NCBI GenBank assembly: GCA_009733775.1
Contig: WOGZ01000583.1
Coordinates: 1-13,632 of the forward strand
DNA length: 13,632 bases
Direction of reading: 5' to 3'
Origin: Alectoria sarmentosa
Lineage: Eukaryota > Ascomycota > Lecanoromycetes > Lecanorales > Parmeliaceae
Shown piece after piece: positions 1 through 8,016 of this stretch (its first letter is position 1; every line of letters starts with the position of its first letter). A model generated the notes under the pieces. The model was given only the letters and a program-made list of their open reading frames with translations, was not told the origin of the DNA and made no database searches. A program made the translations under genes and the position numbers.

Positions 1-2
1 AT

Positions 3-229
3 TTTATTATAATTGCGTTATTAATCGATTTATTAAAAAATAATAAAAACGATAAAAAGTTTAAATCTTTTATATAATTCGAAAACGTTGAAAAAGCGTT
101 TTTATAATTGAAATACATTTTTTCGAAAACGTTATTTTTACGTTATTATAATTCGAAAAAGAAATTGCGTATAAAAATTAATATTTTCAATTTTAATTTT
201 AAGATTATTTTTATAAAAACGAAAGTATT
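3..229 (+). pseudogene. Host Ty3/gypsy pol, part 1: start of RNase H (interrupted)
   Basis: Read in the register starting at 3, this gives a protein-like stretch with only two TAA stops in about 75 codons. It begins 'FIIIALLIDLLKNNKNDKKF' and continues through 'FENVEKAFLQ-like' and 'LRYYNSKKKLRIKINIFNF'. The order matches the end of the RT connection and the start of the RNase H of Ty3/gypsy pol: Pro-Leu-Thr-x-Leu, then E-x-A-F-x-x-L-K, then a 'lleaD-[AS]-[SN]-x-[FG]' strand. The usual catalytic Asp there reads AAT (Asn), a G-to-A change. The register stops at 229, where the LTR of another element begins, and resumes at 7528 with the next expected RNase H residues. RT proper would lie to the left of the window. 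RNase H would degrade the RNA of the RNA/DNA hybrid; this copy cannot be functional. Confidence 0.8.
225..229. repeat. Target-site duplication GTATT, left copy
   Basis: GTATT directly precedes the 5' LTR and is repeated directly after the 3' LTR at 7528-7532. Five base pairs is the usual duplication length for Ty3/gypsy integration. The host codons (AAA GTA TTT ...) run through the duplication, and the host reading frame is restored if one copy plus the element is removed. That makes the boundary call stronger than five matching bases alone would be. Confidence 0.85.
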
Positions 230-469
230 TAAAGCGATTTAATAAAGCTCGTTTAAGTCGTTTATTAAATTATATGTTACGCAATTTAAGTGCGTTTTTA
301 ATATATTTAATAAAAGTTTTAAATATTTATAATTCTCTTTTTTTTTTTTTTTTTTTAATTATTAATTCATTTAATAATTTATCGATTGAAATTCGTTATT
401 ATATTTATAACCTTCGTGATTATTTAATTATTACGCAATTTCATTAAAAAAAGATTTTATTATTTTATA
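230..469 (+). repeat. 5' LTR of inner gypsy element
   Basis: This aligns over its whole length with 7286-7527. By hand there are about 37 differences in about 224 ungapped positions (about 83% identity), of which about 32 are transitions. It starts TAAAGCG in both copies, where an LTR would start TG (G to A). It ends ...TTTTATA, where the other copy keeps ...TCTCACA with the canonical CA end. A stem conserved in both copies (ATTTAATAA/TTATTAAAT, 16-base loop, 237-270) lies near the start. The centre carries a T19 run (338-356) that is C-interrupted in the other copy. The last 19 bases have lost every non-CpG cytosine that the 3' copy retains, so this LTR is the more heavily mutated of the two. 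Confidence 0.88.
338..356 (+). repeat. T19 homopolymer inside the 5' LTR
   Basis: Nineteen consecutive T. The matching tract in the 3' LTR (7391-7414) is a pyrimidine run with several C interruptions (TTCTTTTCTTC type) and is about two bases longer. The pure T run is most simply the C-to-T mutated form of the mixed tract; slippage could explain the length difference. Confidence 0.85.
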
Positions 470-1509
470 ATTTTAATAATTTCATTTGCACGAAATTGCT
501 TAATTAATTATAATAAATAATTCACGAATCGATTTTATTAATTTATAAAACAAAAACGTTTTATTACGAATTATCGATGACGTTTTTAATCAAATAAACG
601 ATTTTCGTTAAAATACGTTTGCTTTATAATTAAACAATCATAATGTTAACTTTAATATTAATGCGAATTTTAATAACATTATTAATGAAAACGATGATTA
701 TTAAAATATCGTATTTGATAATTTTTTATTAATTAATAAAGATCTTCGTCTTGTAAACTTAATTTAAATTTAACGTTTTTAATTTTTAAAATTTAATGTT
801 AAAAAACATTTAATTATCGAAAAATTTAAATTAATCGAAATGTAAAATGTATAAAAACATCGTCGTAAATATTATAATAATCATTATCGCGAATTAAACC
901 GCAAAAAAATAAATGTTATTAAAATGTTTAATACGTAACATTTTAATAATTATAGTTCGATGATTATATTTTTTTAAAATTACGAAGATTATATCGTTTC
1001 GATATCTCGCATCGATTTTCGAATAAATAAAAAAAAAATTCATTGATTTTTTATTTTTTTAATCGATATTAAAAAGCAGATTTAAAAAAATGTATAAAAT
1101 GTTATATTGCGTGATATCGACGAACTTATTTAAAACGAATATAAAAAATAATGTTTAAATTAAATTCGCAATTCAATTATTAAATTTTATAATATCAATT
1201 ATTAATTAATTAAAATTGTTATAAAAAACGATTAATCGATCGCAAATTTTAATTATTATTTTATTATATTATAATTATAACGAGATCATTATATAATCGA
1301 TACGAAACGCATAAAAAATTTATAAAATAAAACGATAAAAAAAAATTCGTTAAAACTAATAAAGAACGCAATTTAATTTATTATTTATATTACATTATTA
1401 TAATAATATTAAGATATCGAATAAAAATTGCGAAAATTAAAAAAATTATTTATTTTAAATAAAATTTATTTTAATAATAAAATAAATTATTAAAACAATA
1501 ATAATTAAT
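470..1509 (+). other. Leader and presumed gag region of inner element, unresolved
   Basis: This is the stretch between the 5' LTR and the first recognisable protein segment, where the primer-binding site, leader and most of gag belong. The bases right after the LTR (470 onward, ATTTTAATAATTTC) may be a primer-binding site with TGG mutated to TAA, but no tRNA match can be claimed. Short protein-like pieces occur, for example around 970-1020, but I could not follow one register or recognise a capsid domain. Gag evolves quickly, and hypermutation removes most landmarks. No promoter or other gene is visible. Confidence 0.5.
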
Positions 1510-1740
1510 ATGCGAAGTTTTAAAAATAACATATTAAAAATTAAAAGAATTAAAAAAAGAGTTGGTTTTTTCCGATATCGTAAAATCGAAAACTTATATA
1601 AAATAAATTCGAAAATAACGATTTTAAAATCAAATAAAGATTTTTTTTTGTTGAAATTGAGTGTTAAAATTGTTAACAAAAAAGACATTTTAAGAATTTA
1701 TTTAATTGTTTAAATTATGTTATGAATAACGAGACACGCA
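1510..1740 (+). pseudogene. Possible gag 3' end / nucleocapsid of inner element
   Basis: A stop-free run of 67 codons from ATG 1510 to TAA 1711-1713, in the same register (codon starts 1 mod 3) as the protease that follows. It is rich in Lys and Arg at its start. At about 1567-1608 the residues FFRYRKIENLYKIN have the spacing of a C-x2-C-x4-H-x4-C zinc knuckle (positions 1, 4, 9, 14) with a Glu where Gly usually precedes His. One Cys reads Tyr (TGT to TAT), but the other ligands are not explained by simple transitions, so the knuckle is only a suggestion. The location just upstream of protease fits a nucleocapsid. Minus-strand open frames over 1455-1913 are taken as shadows of this plus-strand relic. 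Confidence 0.45.
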
Positions 1741-2577
1741 ATCGAATTTTTAATAAAAAAAAAACAAAATTTGATATTTATCGTTATAGTATTAAACACA
1801 TTATTTATTAAACGACGATCTCGCTTTTTAATATTAAAAAATGAAATTATTATATTAAATAATAAGCGTGAAATGATTGTTTTAATAAATATTAATAATA
1901 TAAAAGTTTTCATATCGCAATCTTTTATTAAAAAGATATAAATTTTTAAATTTGAATACGTGTTAATAATAATACGTGTTATTAATAATTATCGCATATT
2001 TTCATATAAAATATATAATTTGATATTTAATTTCGCAAATAATCGAAATAAAAAGTAAAAGTAAATTTTGAAAACGTATATCGTAAATATGCGAGAATAT
2101 AACCTTATTTTTAATTTCTCTTAAATTTATAATATCGATTTTGATATTTATTAACGCGAACAATTTTAAATTTATCGCGATTTTTTTATAAATAATGAAA
2201 AGTAAATAAATATCGCAATAATAAATGTGAATTTATTTATGTCGTTAATCAATATAATAATTACACATAATATAAAATAAATATATATCGTATTTTCATA
2301 TCAGATTTTATTTAAAAACAATGAAAATAATTGCGATGAGATTATGCGATATGATGTTACGCAATTAAACGATTTTAACGTGTTTGAATAATTTGAGAGT
2401 TTATTAAAAGTCTTTTTAAAAGAATTGTTTGATAATTTCAATACGCACGATCAAATTAAACATTTTATAAACTTATAATTTAATAAGTTATTTAAAAATG
2501 ATTCGATTTATAATATATCGTATAATGAATTCGTAATAATAAAGAATTATTTAGATAATACGTTTGAAAAAAAAAAA
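1741..2577 (+). pseudogene. Inner element pol: aspartic protease, linker and RT N-terminus
   Basis: Register with codon starts at 1 mod 3. Around 1879-1923 VLIN-I-N-N-I-K-VFISQSFI matches a retroviral-type protease centre, L-[IV]-D-[ST]-G-[AS]-x-x-x-F-I-S, with the catalytic Asp (1888-1890) changed to Asn and Gly to Asn. At 2095-2163 EYNLIFNFS*IYNIDFDIY* matches the usual Y-D-x-I-L-G-x-P-W-L ... N-P-x-I-D-W block, with both Trp codons now TAA (2122, 2152). From about 2389 to 2575 the text FESLLKVFLKELFDNF, then HDQIKHFINL, then YNISYNEF, matches the conserved lead-in to gypsy RT (L-x-x-F-x-D-V-F ... L-P-x-H-R-x-x-D-H-x-I ... Y-x-L-S-x-x-E-L). Protease would cut the polyprotein; this copy is dead. 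The register breaks at the A-run at about 2567-2577. Confidence 0.82.
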
Positions 2578-2579
2578 TT

Positions 2580-2695
2580 CGATTTTCAATTAATTAAATT
2601 GACTCGTTAATGTTATTTATTAAAAAAATAAATAATTCGTTGCGATTATATATCGATTATAAAGAATTTAATAAAATAATTATTTATTATCGTTG
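2580..2695 (+). pseudogene. Inner element RT fingers, shifted register
   Basis: After the A-run at 2567-2577 the RT continues in the register with codon starts at 0 mod 3. DSLMLFIKKINNSLRLYIDY (2601-2660), followed by KEFNK, matches the gypsy RT block S-P-V-L-F-V-K-K-K-D-G-S-L-R-x-C-[VI]-D-Y-R-x-L-N-K. Cys reads Tyr at 2649, Asp-Gly reads Asn-Asn, and Arg reads Lys. The register changes again near 2695, within what should be the N-R-Y-P-L-P segment, where a few codons appear to be missing. These two breaks are real length changes and not only substitutions. Confidence 0.8.
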
Positions 2696-3250
2696 TTTTC
2701 AAAAACTTTAAAAAGATTCGCATATACGAAATATTTTATCAAAATTAATATTTATAATGCGTATTATAAAATATAAATTTAAAAGAATAATAAGTGAAAA
2801 ATCGTTTTTCGAATTCGTTATAATTAGTTCGAATATTAAATAATGTTTTTTAATCTCGTAAATGTTTTCGTAGTTTTTTAAATATACGTAAATAAAGTAT
2901 TTAAATCGTATATCGACGTTTTTTGCGTAATATATTTAAATAATGAGTTAATTTATTTTGAAATAAAAGATTTATATTAAAAACACGTGTGAATGATATT
3001 ACGCGCGTTATTAGAATATCGATTTTATGCGAAATTATCGAAATGCATTTTTAATCGCAGCGAAGTTATTTTTTTGAAATTTATTATGAATTAATATAAC
3101 ATTTAAATGAAATTAATGCGCATTAAAATCATTATTGAATGATTAAAATTAGAATTTATTAAAAATATATTGATTTTTTTGAAGTTCGCAAACTTTTATT
3201 ATCAATTCGTAAAAAAAAATTCGTAAATAATTACGTTTTTGATTAATATC
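2696..3250 (+). pseudogene. Inner element RT palm and connection
   Basis: Register with codon starts at 2 mod 3, held through the rest of pol. KTLKRFAYTKYFIKINIYNA (2702-2761) matches the L-x-x-L-x-x-A-K-x-F-[ST]-K-[IL]-D-[IL]-x-x-A-Y-Y segment. At 2807-2880 FRIRYN*FEY*IMFFNLVNV matches F-R-T-R-Y-G-x-F-E-Y-x-V-M-P-F-G-L-x-N-A, with Pro to Phe, Gly to Asn, and stops at Gln or Trp positions. The polymerase box Y-x-D-D reads Y-L-N-N at 2933-2944 (GAY to AAY twice), followed by ELIYFE. RALLEYRFYAKLSKCIF then EVIFLKFI (about 3010-3090) and FLKFANFYYQF (3176-3208) match the thumb and connection. With the two catalytic Asp gone, the enzyme cannot polymerise. Confidence 0.9.
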
Positions 3251-3760
3251 ACGCGTGAAATAAAAAAAAACGAAATTAAATTATTTTTTATATTTATTAA
3301 AAAAAAATACGAAATTTTTAAAACTTTTAAATAAATGTTTATTATAACATTTATTTTAAAATATTATAATTGAAAAACATCGTTTATTATGAAAATTAAT
3401 ATTTTTAAAATAAATATAAATGATATATTTAATTAATTAATTAAAAACGAATAATGATATTTTATTACGTTTTTTAATTATAAATTTAAAGAAATTAAAC
3501 TTTATTAAAATATTTATAATAAGAAATTATATGCGATTATCTTAAATTTTAAAAATTAAAAACATTATTTGTAAAAAAGTAAACATTTTATTCGTATAAT
3601 TTTAAATTATAATAATTTGCGTTATTTTATAATAACAAAAAAGTTTAATGCGAAATAAATTCGTTGAATTGAAAAATTAATTACGTTTAACTTTATAATT
3701 AAATATTATAAAAATAAATTCAATTTTATAAATGCGTTATTAAAAAGATTTAATATTATT
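3251..3760 (+). pseudogene. Inner element RNase H
   Basis: Follows the RT connection in the same register. YNKKLYAIILNFKN*KHYL (3515-3571) matches the Y-D-K-E-L-L-A-I-[VI]-x-A-F-x-x-W-R-x-Y-L helix of Ty3/gypsy RNase H, with Asp to Asn, Glu to Lys and Trp to TAA. RIILNYNNLRYFIITKKFNA (about 3590-3650) matches x-[TV]-D-H-x-N-L-x-Y-F-x-x-T-K-x-L, with His to Tyr. FINALLKR (3725-3748) matches the closing A-D-A-L-S-R-R block, with Asp to Asn. Length and order are normal for the family. Confidence 0.88.
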
Positions 3761-5713
3761 AAATTAAATAATAACGAAAATAATAATAATATTTTTATTT
3801 TTATTTTATAAAATAAACTTCGTAATCAAAAATATCAATTTAATTTATAAAAACGTAATGATGTATTTATTATAATTAAATTCGTAACATTAACGAATCA
3901 ATTGAATAATATTATGATTATAAATATTTGAATTATAAATTTGAATAAAAAAATGTTCGATAAATAAATACGCATTTTAAACGTTGCGATGTCGTTTTAA
4001 TTTTTAATTTATCAAATTTTAAAATTAAAAAGATTTTATTTGAAATTGCGAGAATCGATAATTATATAATTATTTAAATTATAACGTAAAAACGTTTTCG
4101 TTACGAATAAAGAATAACGTTAAAAATACGTTATTAAATAAAATGAACTTTCGAAATAAAAAATTAATGAAAATGAATTATTACGTTGTAATTTTATAAT
4201 TTATATTTTTAACGATTTTGTTACGAAAAAAGAAATTTTTCGTATAAATTATAATAATTTTAATATTAAACATTTTTCTCGCAGACGCATTAAGAAAGAT
4301 ATCAAATTTAAATATTATTGAATAAATATAATAAATGATATAATAAATTATATTCGTATTTGTTTCGATGATTAAAAAATGCGAATTTATTATTATAAAT
4401 CTTATAACGAATTAATATCAATATTATCAAATAACGTGAATTTATTTTACATTATAATATTGAATTTCATTATAAATTTATCATTTATAAAAAATATATA
4501 TATTGATAAAATTTATAATTTTATTTTGATTTTGATAAATAAATTAATAAAATATATAACGTATATAATAATCACAAAAGATTTGAAAATTAATAAACTT
4601 ATTAATATCATATAATGAGAGTTCGTATCGTTATAAAATATAATGCGAAACTTGATTTTAAATCGAGGTTTATTATTTATAAATAAGTTTTAAATAACAT
4701 TATATTAATATTTAAATATTAAATAAAAATTTAACATCGCGTTTTATTTTTAAATAAATGATTAAATTAAAAAATAAAATAAATTTTTTAAATATTATTT
4801 ACGAGTTTATTATAATTATAAGTAAAACAATTAATTTAAGATTTTATTAATAATTACGTTCGCATATAATAACAATATACACATAAATATTAATAAAATC
4901 TTATAAAAATTATTAATAAAATACATAATAAATTTAAAAAATGTTTTTAAAAATAAAATTTTAAGAAAAAAAGCATCGTTTATTATAAAACGAGTAAAAT
5001 AATTACGAAATATAAAATCGTATTTAAAAGAATTATAAAAACGAATATTAAAGTAGTAAATAAAATATTATAATAATTATTATTATGTTATAATCTTTTA
5101 AAAAAAAATTATTGCGAAATTTGAATATACGCATTTTACGATCAAAAAAAATTCGATTATAAATAATTTAAATTTTTCAAAATGTTAAAAAAGATAAACA
5201 CGTAAATTTATAACTTAAATCTTTTTATTAAATGTAAAAAAATTTATTTTATATTTTATATATCGTTATTAAAATCTTAATATTCGCGTAATAATAATTT
5301 AAAATTATAAACAATTTTGATTAATAATAAAGAGAAATGAGAAATTAATAAAATGTTAAATAAAAAAATTCGCAATAATGAAATTAAATATCTCATTAAT
5401 TGAAAAAACTTTTCATTTTATGAAATTTTATAAAAATTAATAAAGTATTTTAAAAATATTAAAAGCGTAATTAAAAGTTTTAAATAAATAAAAAAATTAT
5501 GTAAATCAATATTTAAAATGAAATAAAGGGCGTAATCGTTATAAAGAATTAAAAAACGAGATAAATTATAAAAAAAGTAATAATAAAGAGTTTATAAATA
5601 AATCTTTAATTAAGAGATTCAATAAAAACGATTAAAAAAAGTTCGAAGATTTATATACGCACATATACGTATATTTTAATATATCGAAGCGTCTCGCATC
5701 ACGAAGAAAATAA
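3761..5713 (+). pseudogene. Inner element integrase and C-terminal region
   Basis: Same register as RNase H. ELLRCNFIIYIFNDF starts the zinc-binding part near 4170. A K-Y-Y-[W to stop] block and a degraded C-x2-C-Q-R block follow near 4300-4375. The core shows LNFIINLSFIK (4460-4492) for M-D-F-I-x-x-L-P-P-S, with the first catalytic Asp at 4463 now Asn. It continues with YNFILILINKLIKYITYIII for the D-x-I-L-V-x-V-D-R-x-T-K strand, then LILNRG (4652-4669) for I-S-D-R-G with the second Asp now Asn. YF*IND*IKK*N (4745-4780) stands for H-P-Q-T-D-G-Q-T-E-R-Q-N. YYLRVYYNYK and ITFAYNNNIH follow. The open frame 4379-4615 is only a stop-poor piece of this core. A weak chromodomain-like Y-L-K-[W]-x-K-G patch lies near 5510-5530. 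Readable protein ends at TAA 5711-5713. Confidence 0.87.
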
Positions 5714-5815
5714 TGATTTTAAAAATCGCAAATATAAATATGATTGTTTAATATTAATTTATATACTCTTTTATATTAAAAAACAATTTTTTATTAATAA
5801 AAATCGTTAAAAAAC

Positions 5816-5862
5816 GACGAAAAACAATAACGAAAGTAATAATAATAACAATAACAATAAAA
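5816..5862 (+). repeat. Decayed trinucleotide tract (AAC/AAT/ACG)
   Basis: ACGACGAAAAACAATAACG followed by runs of AAT and AAC units. In one register it reads as alternating CAA and TAA codons, which is what a poly-Gln tract (CAA/CAG) becomes after C-to-T change; a simple microsatellite is the alternative. Similar tracts lie at 6410-6490 and a perfect (CGA)4 at 6555-6566. Confidence 0.55.
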
Positions 5863-5951
5863 AAAAAATGACGACACGCACAATAATTACTTTTATTAAC
5901 AAAAATTTCGCACATATTAATTAAGATTATTTCATTTTTTTAAACGCGTAA

Positions 5952-6179
5952 GGCGTCGCGAATATCGTTATCAACGACGATAATAATAAGCATAATAATT
6001 TGATAAATGAAAATGAAAAAATCGATCACGTAGAGATGACTTTCGCGAAAATATCGATCGCATTTAAATTAACGCGTGTTAATTCGCGATTCGATGTAAA
6101 TCGCGCGAGAATCATTCGCGAAAATACGTATATAATGAAGATAAATGAGAATTTAATACGCGTTAACGTAATCTTTTAA
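5952..6179 (+). other. CpG-dense patch with a 75-codon open register
   Basis: Between TAA 5949-5951 and TAA 6177-6179 one plus-strand register is free of stops (first ATG at 6036, giving 47 codons from there). G+C is clearly higher than around it, through TCGCG, GCGCG and CGCGAAAA words. The translation is mixed and hydrophilic (for example VNSRFDVNRARIIRE near 6091-6135) but matches no family I know. The complementary strand is also fairly open. It could be a remnant of an extra ORF of the element, captured sequence, or a CpG-protected non-coding segment. I would not call it a gene. Confidence 0.3.
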
Positions 6180-7285
6180 ACATTTATTAATTTTTTTCAA
6201 TTAATGTATCTTAAATGATGAAAAGAAAAAAAGTAAAAGAAAAAACGATAACAATAAAAATAATTGTTGATTTCATTAATTAAACACTTTTTTATAATAA
6301 ATGCGAAGGTTTATAAACGAGAATAATCGAGATCGTTATAATAATAATAATTATCAATCTTATTAATTAAACATTTTTTAAAACAATTTTTTATATTTAT
6401 AAATAAAAGAGAAAAAAAGAGTAATAATAAAAACGATAATAAAAATAAAAATAATAACAAAAATAATAATGACGACGATAATCATTATATTTGTAAGTCA
6501 AAAGTCTTCACATTATTAATCTTTAATTTATAAAAAAATCGACTTTTAAAATCACGACGACGACGAAAAATGATTAAATTTATTATCAACATTATTAATA
6601 TGCTTTTTACGAATTTCATTAACTTTTATAATTAATTAAACAAATTTAAATGTTTTTTAAAATGTTTATTATAAAATGAAATTAATTAAATTAAATGATT
6701 ATAATCTCGTTTAATTATTATTTTAATTAATATATACGTTTCGTTATTGTAATAATATATAATTTATTAATATATTATTACGATAATAAGAAAATATAAA
6801 TAAAATAATAAATGTGAAAAAAAATATAACATTTATTAATAATAATGTTAATGTTAATATTGATGTTATTATTATTTAAAAATTAAAATGAAAATAAAAC
6901 TTTGAATTTATTAACGCGATTTTCAAATGATAATAATAATAAAATTATAATAATTAATAATAATAATCGTATCTCGCAATAACGATAATAATATATTATA
7001 ACACAATTATAAAATGTTCGCGTTTTATTAATCAAGATAATAATGTTCACAATTGCGTTATCACGATTTTAATATATAAATATATTAACATATTTATAAA
7101 AATTTATGATGAACAATTTACGTATATTAAAATAATGGACGTTAATTTAAATTACGTTTAATTAATAATAAATAACATAAATGAATATGAGAAACTCGTA
7201 AACATTTAATTATAATACGTAATTATATCAAAATTTAAAAATTGAATTTTTTAAAAATGAAAATAATTTTAAAAATGAAAATATT

Positions 7286-7527
7286 TAAAGCGATTTAATA
7301 AAACTCGCTTGAATCGCTTATTAAATTGCGTATTATATAATAAAGATGCGTTTTTAATATATTTAATAAATTTTTTAAATATTCGTAATTTTCTTTTCTT
7401 CTTTTTTCTTCTTTAATTATTAATTCATTTAATAATTTATCGATTAAAATTCGTTATTACGTTTATAAATTTCGTGATTGTTTAATTATTACGTAATTTT
7501 ATTAAAAAGAAATCTTGCTATCTCACA
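7286..7527 (+). repeat. 3' LTR of inner gypsy element
   Basis: Partner of 230-469. It begins TAAAGCG and ends CTCACA, so the canonical CA terminus is intact here. It keeps several non-CpG cytosines lost from the 5' copy, notably GAAATCTTGCTATCTCACA at 7509-7527. Four CpG/TpA differences separate the copies (7329-7330, 7336-7337, 7384-7385, 7460-7461). Directly followed by the GTATT duplication. The bases before it (TGAAAATATT) resemble the host bases before the 5' LTR (CGAAAGTATT). This makes the left boundary look ambiguous on alignment alone, but host-frame continuity places it at 7286. Confidence 0.85.
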
Positions 7528-7532
7528 GTATT
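7528..7532. repeat. Target-site duplication GTATT, right copy
   Basis: Identical to 225-229. The host RNase H register resumes with GTA TTT at 7528. Confidence 0.85.
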
Positions 7533-8016
7533 TATTTAATAAAATAAATATAAACATTAACGTTTCGTTATTTATCGATCTCGAAAAATGATTTTTATTA
7601 AATAAAATTATGAAATTTATAATTAAAAATTGTTTATTATCGTAATAATAACAAAATAATAATAATATTATTTAAAAAGCAATATTTATTACATCGAAAT
7701 ATAAATCGATTATAATAATCTTAAAAGGTTTTTTAATTAAAAAGATTTTAATTTTAAACAAATTCGATAAGTTTTACAAATAATCGTTTACGATTTTGAG
7801 ATTTTTTATCGAATTGGAAAATTGAATTTTGTTAATACGTTATCGCGGCGTTTTGATTATAAAAAAACATTATTATTAAATATTAAATTATTATCGACAT
7901 TTTAAAATAAATTTGCGCTTTAAATTAATGAGAAGTTATTTTAAAAACATAAAAAAAAAAAAATTATAATGACGTTTACATTTTAAATTATAAATGTTTA
8001 AATAATTATTTTAAAA
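7528..8016 (+). pseudogene. Host Ty3/gypsy pol, part 2: rest of RNase H
   Basis: Codon starts are at 1 mod 3 from 7528. The translation continues the domain begun at 3-229: YRSRKMIFIK*NYEIYN (about 7570-7625) matches A-Y-x-S-R-K-M-T-x-x-E-x-N-Y-E-I-x-D-K-E-L-L. IDYNNLKRFF (7705-7734) matches T-D-H-x-N-L-x-x-F. YRIGKLNFVNTLSRR (7807-7851) matches Y-R-P-G-K-x-N-x-A-D-A-L-S-R-R. About 16 in-frame stops occur in 163 codons, all TAA, and the aligned ones fall where Gln or Trp is expected. No length change is needed to keep the frame. The left half is 7.3 kb away because of the nested insertion. Confidence 0.9.

Larger units (their letters stand above)
5714..7285. other. Unassigned 1.6-kb tail between pol and 3' LTR
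   Basis: I recognise no pol domain here on either strand. The left half differs from its surroundings. It has purine-rich trinucleotide runs of AAC/AAT/CGA type at 5810-5865, 6225-6260, 6410-6490 and 6555-6566, and a CpG-dense patch at 5935-6180. The text near 5780 and 6380 (AAAACAATTTTTTAT, followed by similar A/T and purine-rich sequence) and the pieces near 6281 and 6366 (TTAATTAAACA) suggest diverged internal repeats. Read through stops, runs of CAA and TAA could be former poly-Gln. From about 6600 to 7285 I see only simple A/T-rich sequence, including an imperfect inverted pair of TAA/TTA runs at 6836-6877. The last purine-rich bases before 7286 would contain the polypurine tract. Confidence 0.5.
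230..7527 (+). mobile_element. Nearly complete, hypermutated Ty3/gypsy LTR retrotransposon nested in another gypsy
   Basis: The element is about 7.3 kb. It is bounded by two LTRs (230-469, 7286-7527) and the duplicated GTATT. The internal part is collinear with a Ty3/gypsy genome: protease near 1888, RT with a Y-L-[D to N]-[D to N] box at 2933-2944, RNase H to about 3750, integrase to about 5713. RNase H before integrase identifies Ty3/gypsy rather than Ty1/copia. The reading register changes inside RT (codon starts at 1 mod 3, then 0, then 2), and in-frame TAA codons are scattered throughout. It sits in the same orientation as the gypsy it entered. A 1.6-kb stretch between pol and the 3' LTR is unexplained. 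LTR divergence is largely by transitions, so it cannot be read as a simple clock of insertion age. Confidence 0.88.

Noticed and set aside
1455..1913. Two minus-strand open frames of 77 and 67 codons
   Set aside because: They lie opposite the gag/protease relic. With about one stop per ten codons at this composition, a few frames of this size are expected by chance on two strands.
2822..2840. GTTCGAA word resembling a tRNA T-loop
   Set aside because: The flanking bases do not form the T-stem, no acceptor or anticodon arms are present, and it lies in the RT F-E-Y block.
3329..3356. Hairpin with 11-bp arms AAATAAATGTT/AACATTTATTT
   Set aside because: It lies within RNase H relic sequence of the inner element and similar arms recur throughout A/T-rich DNA. 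No functional context was seen.
4379..4615. 78-codon open frame as an independent membrane-like small protein
   Set aside because: It is in the same register as the integrase around it and covers the D-x-x-x-x-x-L-P and I-L-V-x-V-D-R blocks. Its hydrophobic look comes from A/T-rich codons.
1741..5713. Reassigned genetic code with TAA (or TGA) read as sense, suggested by long collinear protein text crossing stops
   Set aside because: TAA stands at both Gln and Trp positions, catalytic Asp, Cys and His are lost together, and Gly/Pro codons are almost absent. This is decay by transitions, not recoding. LTRs and a target duplication also mark it as a transposon relic.
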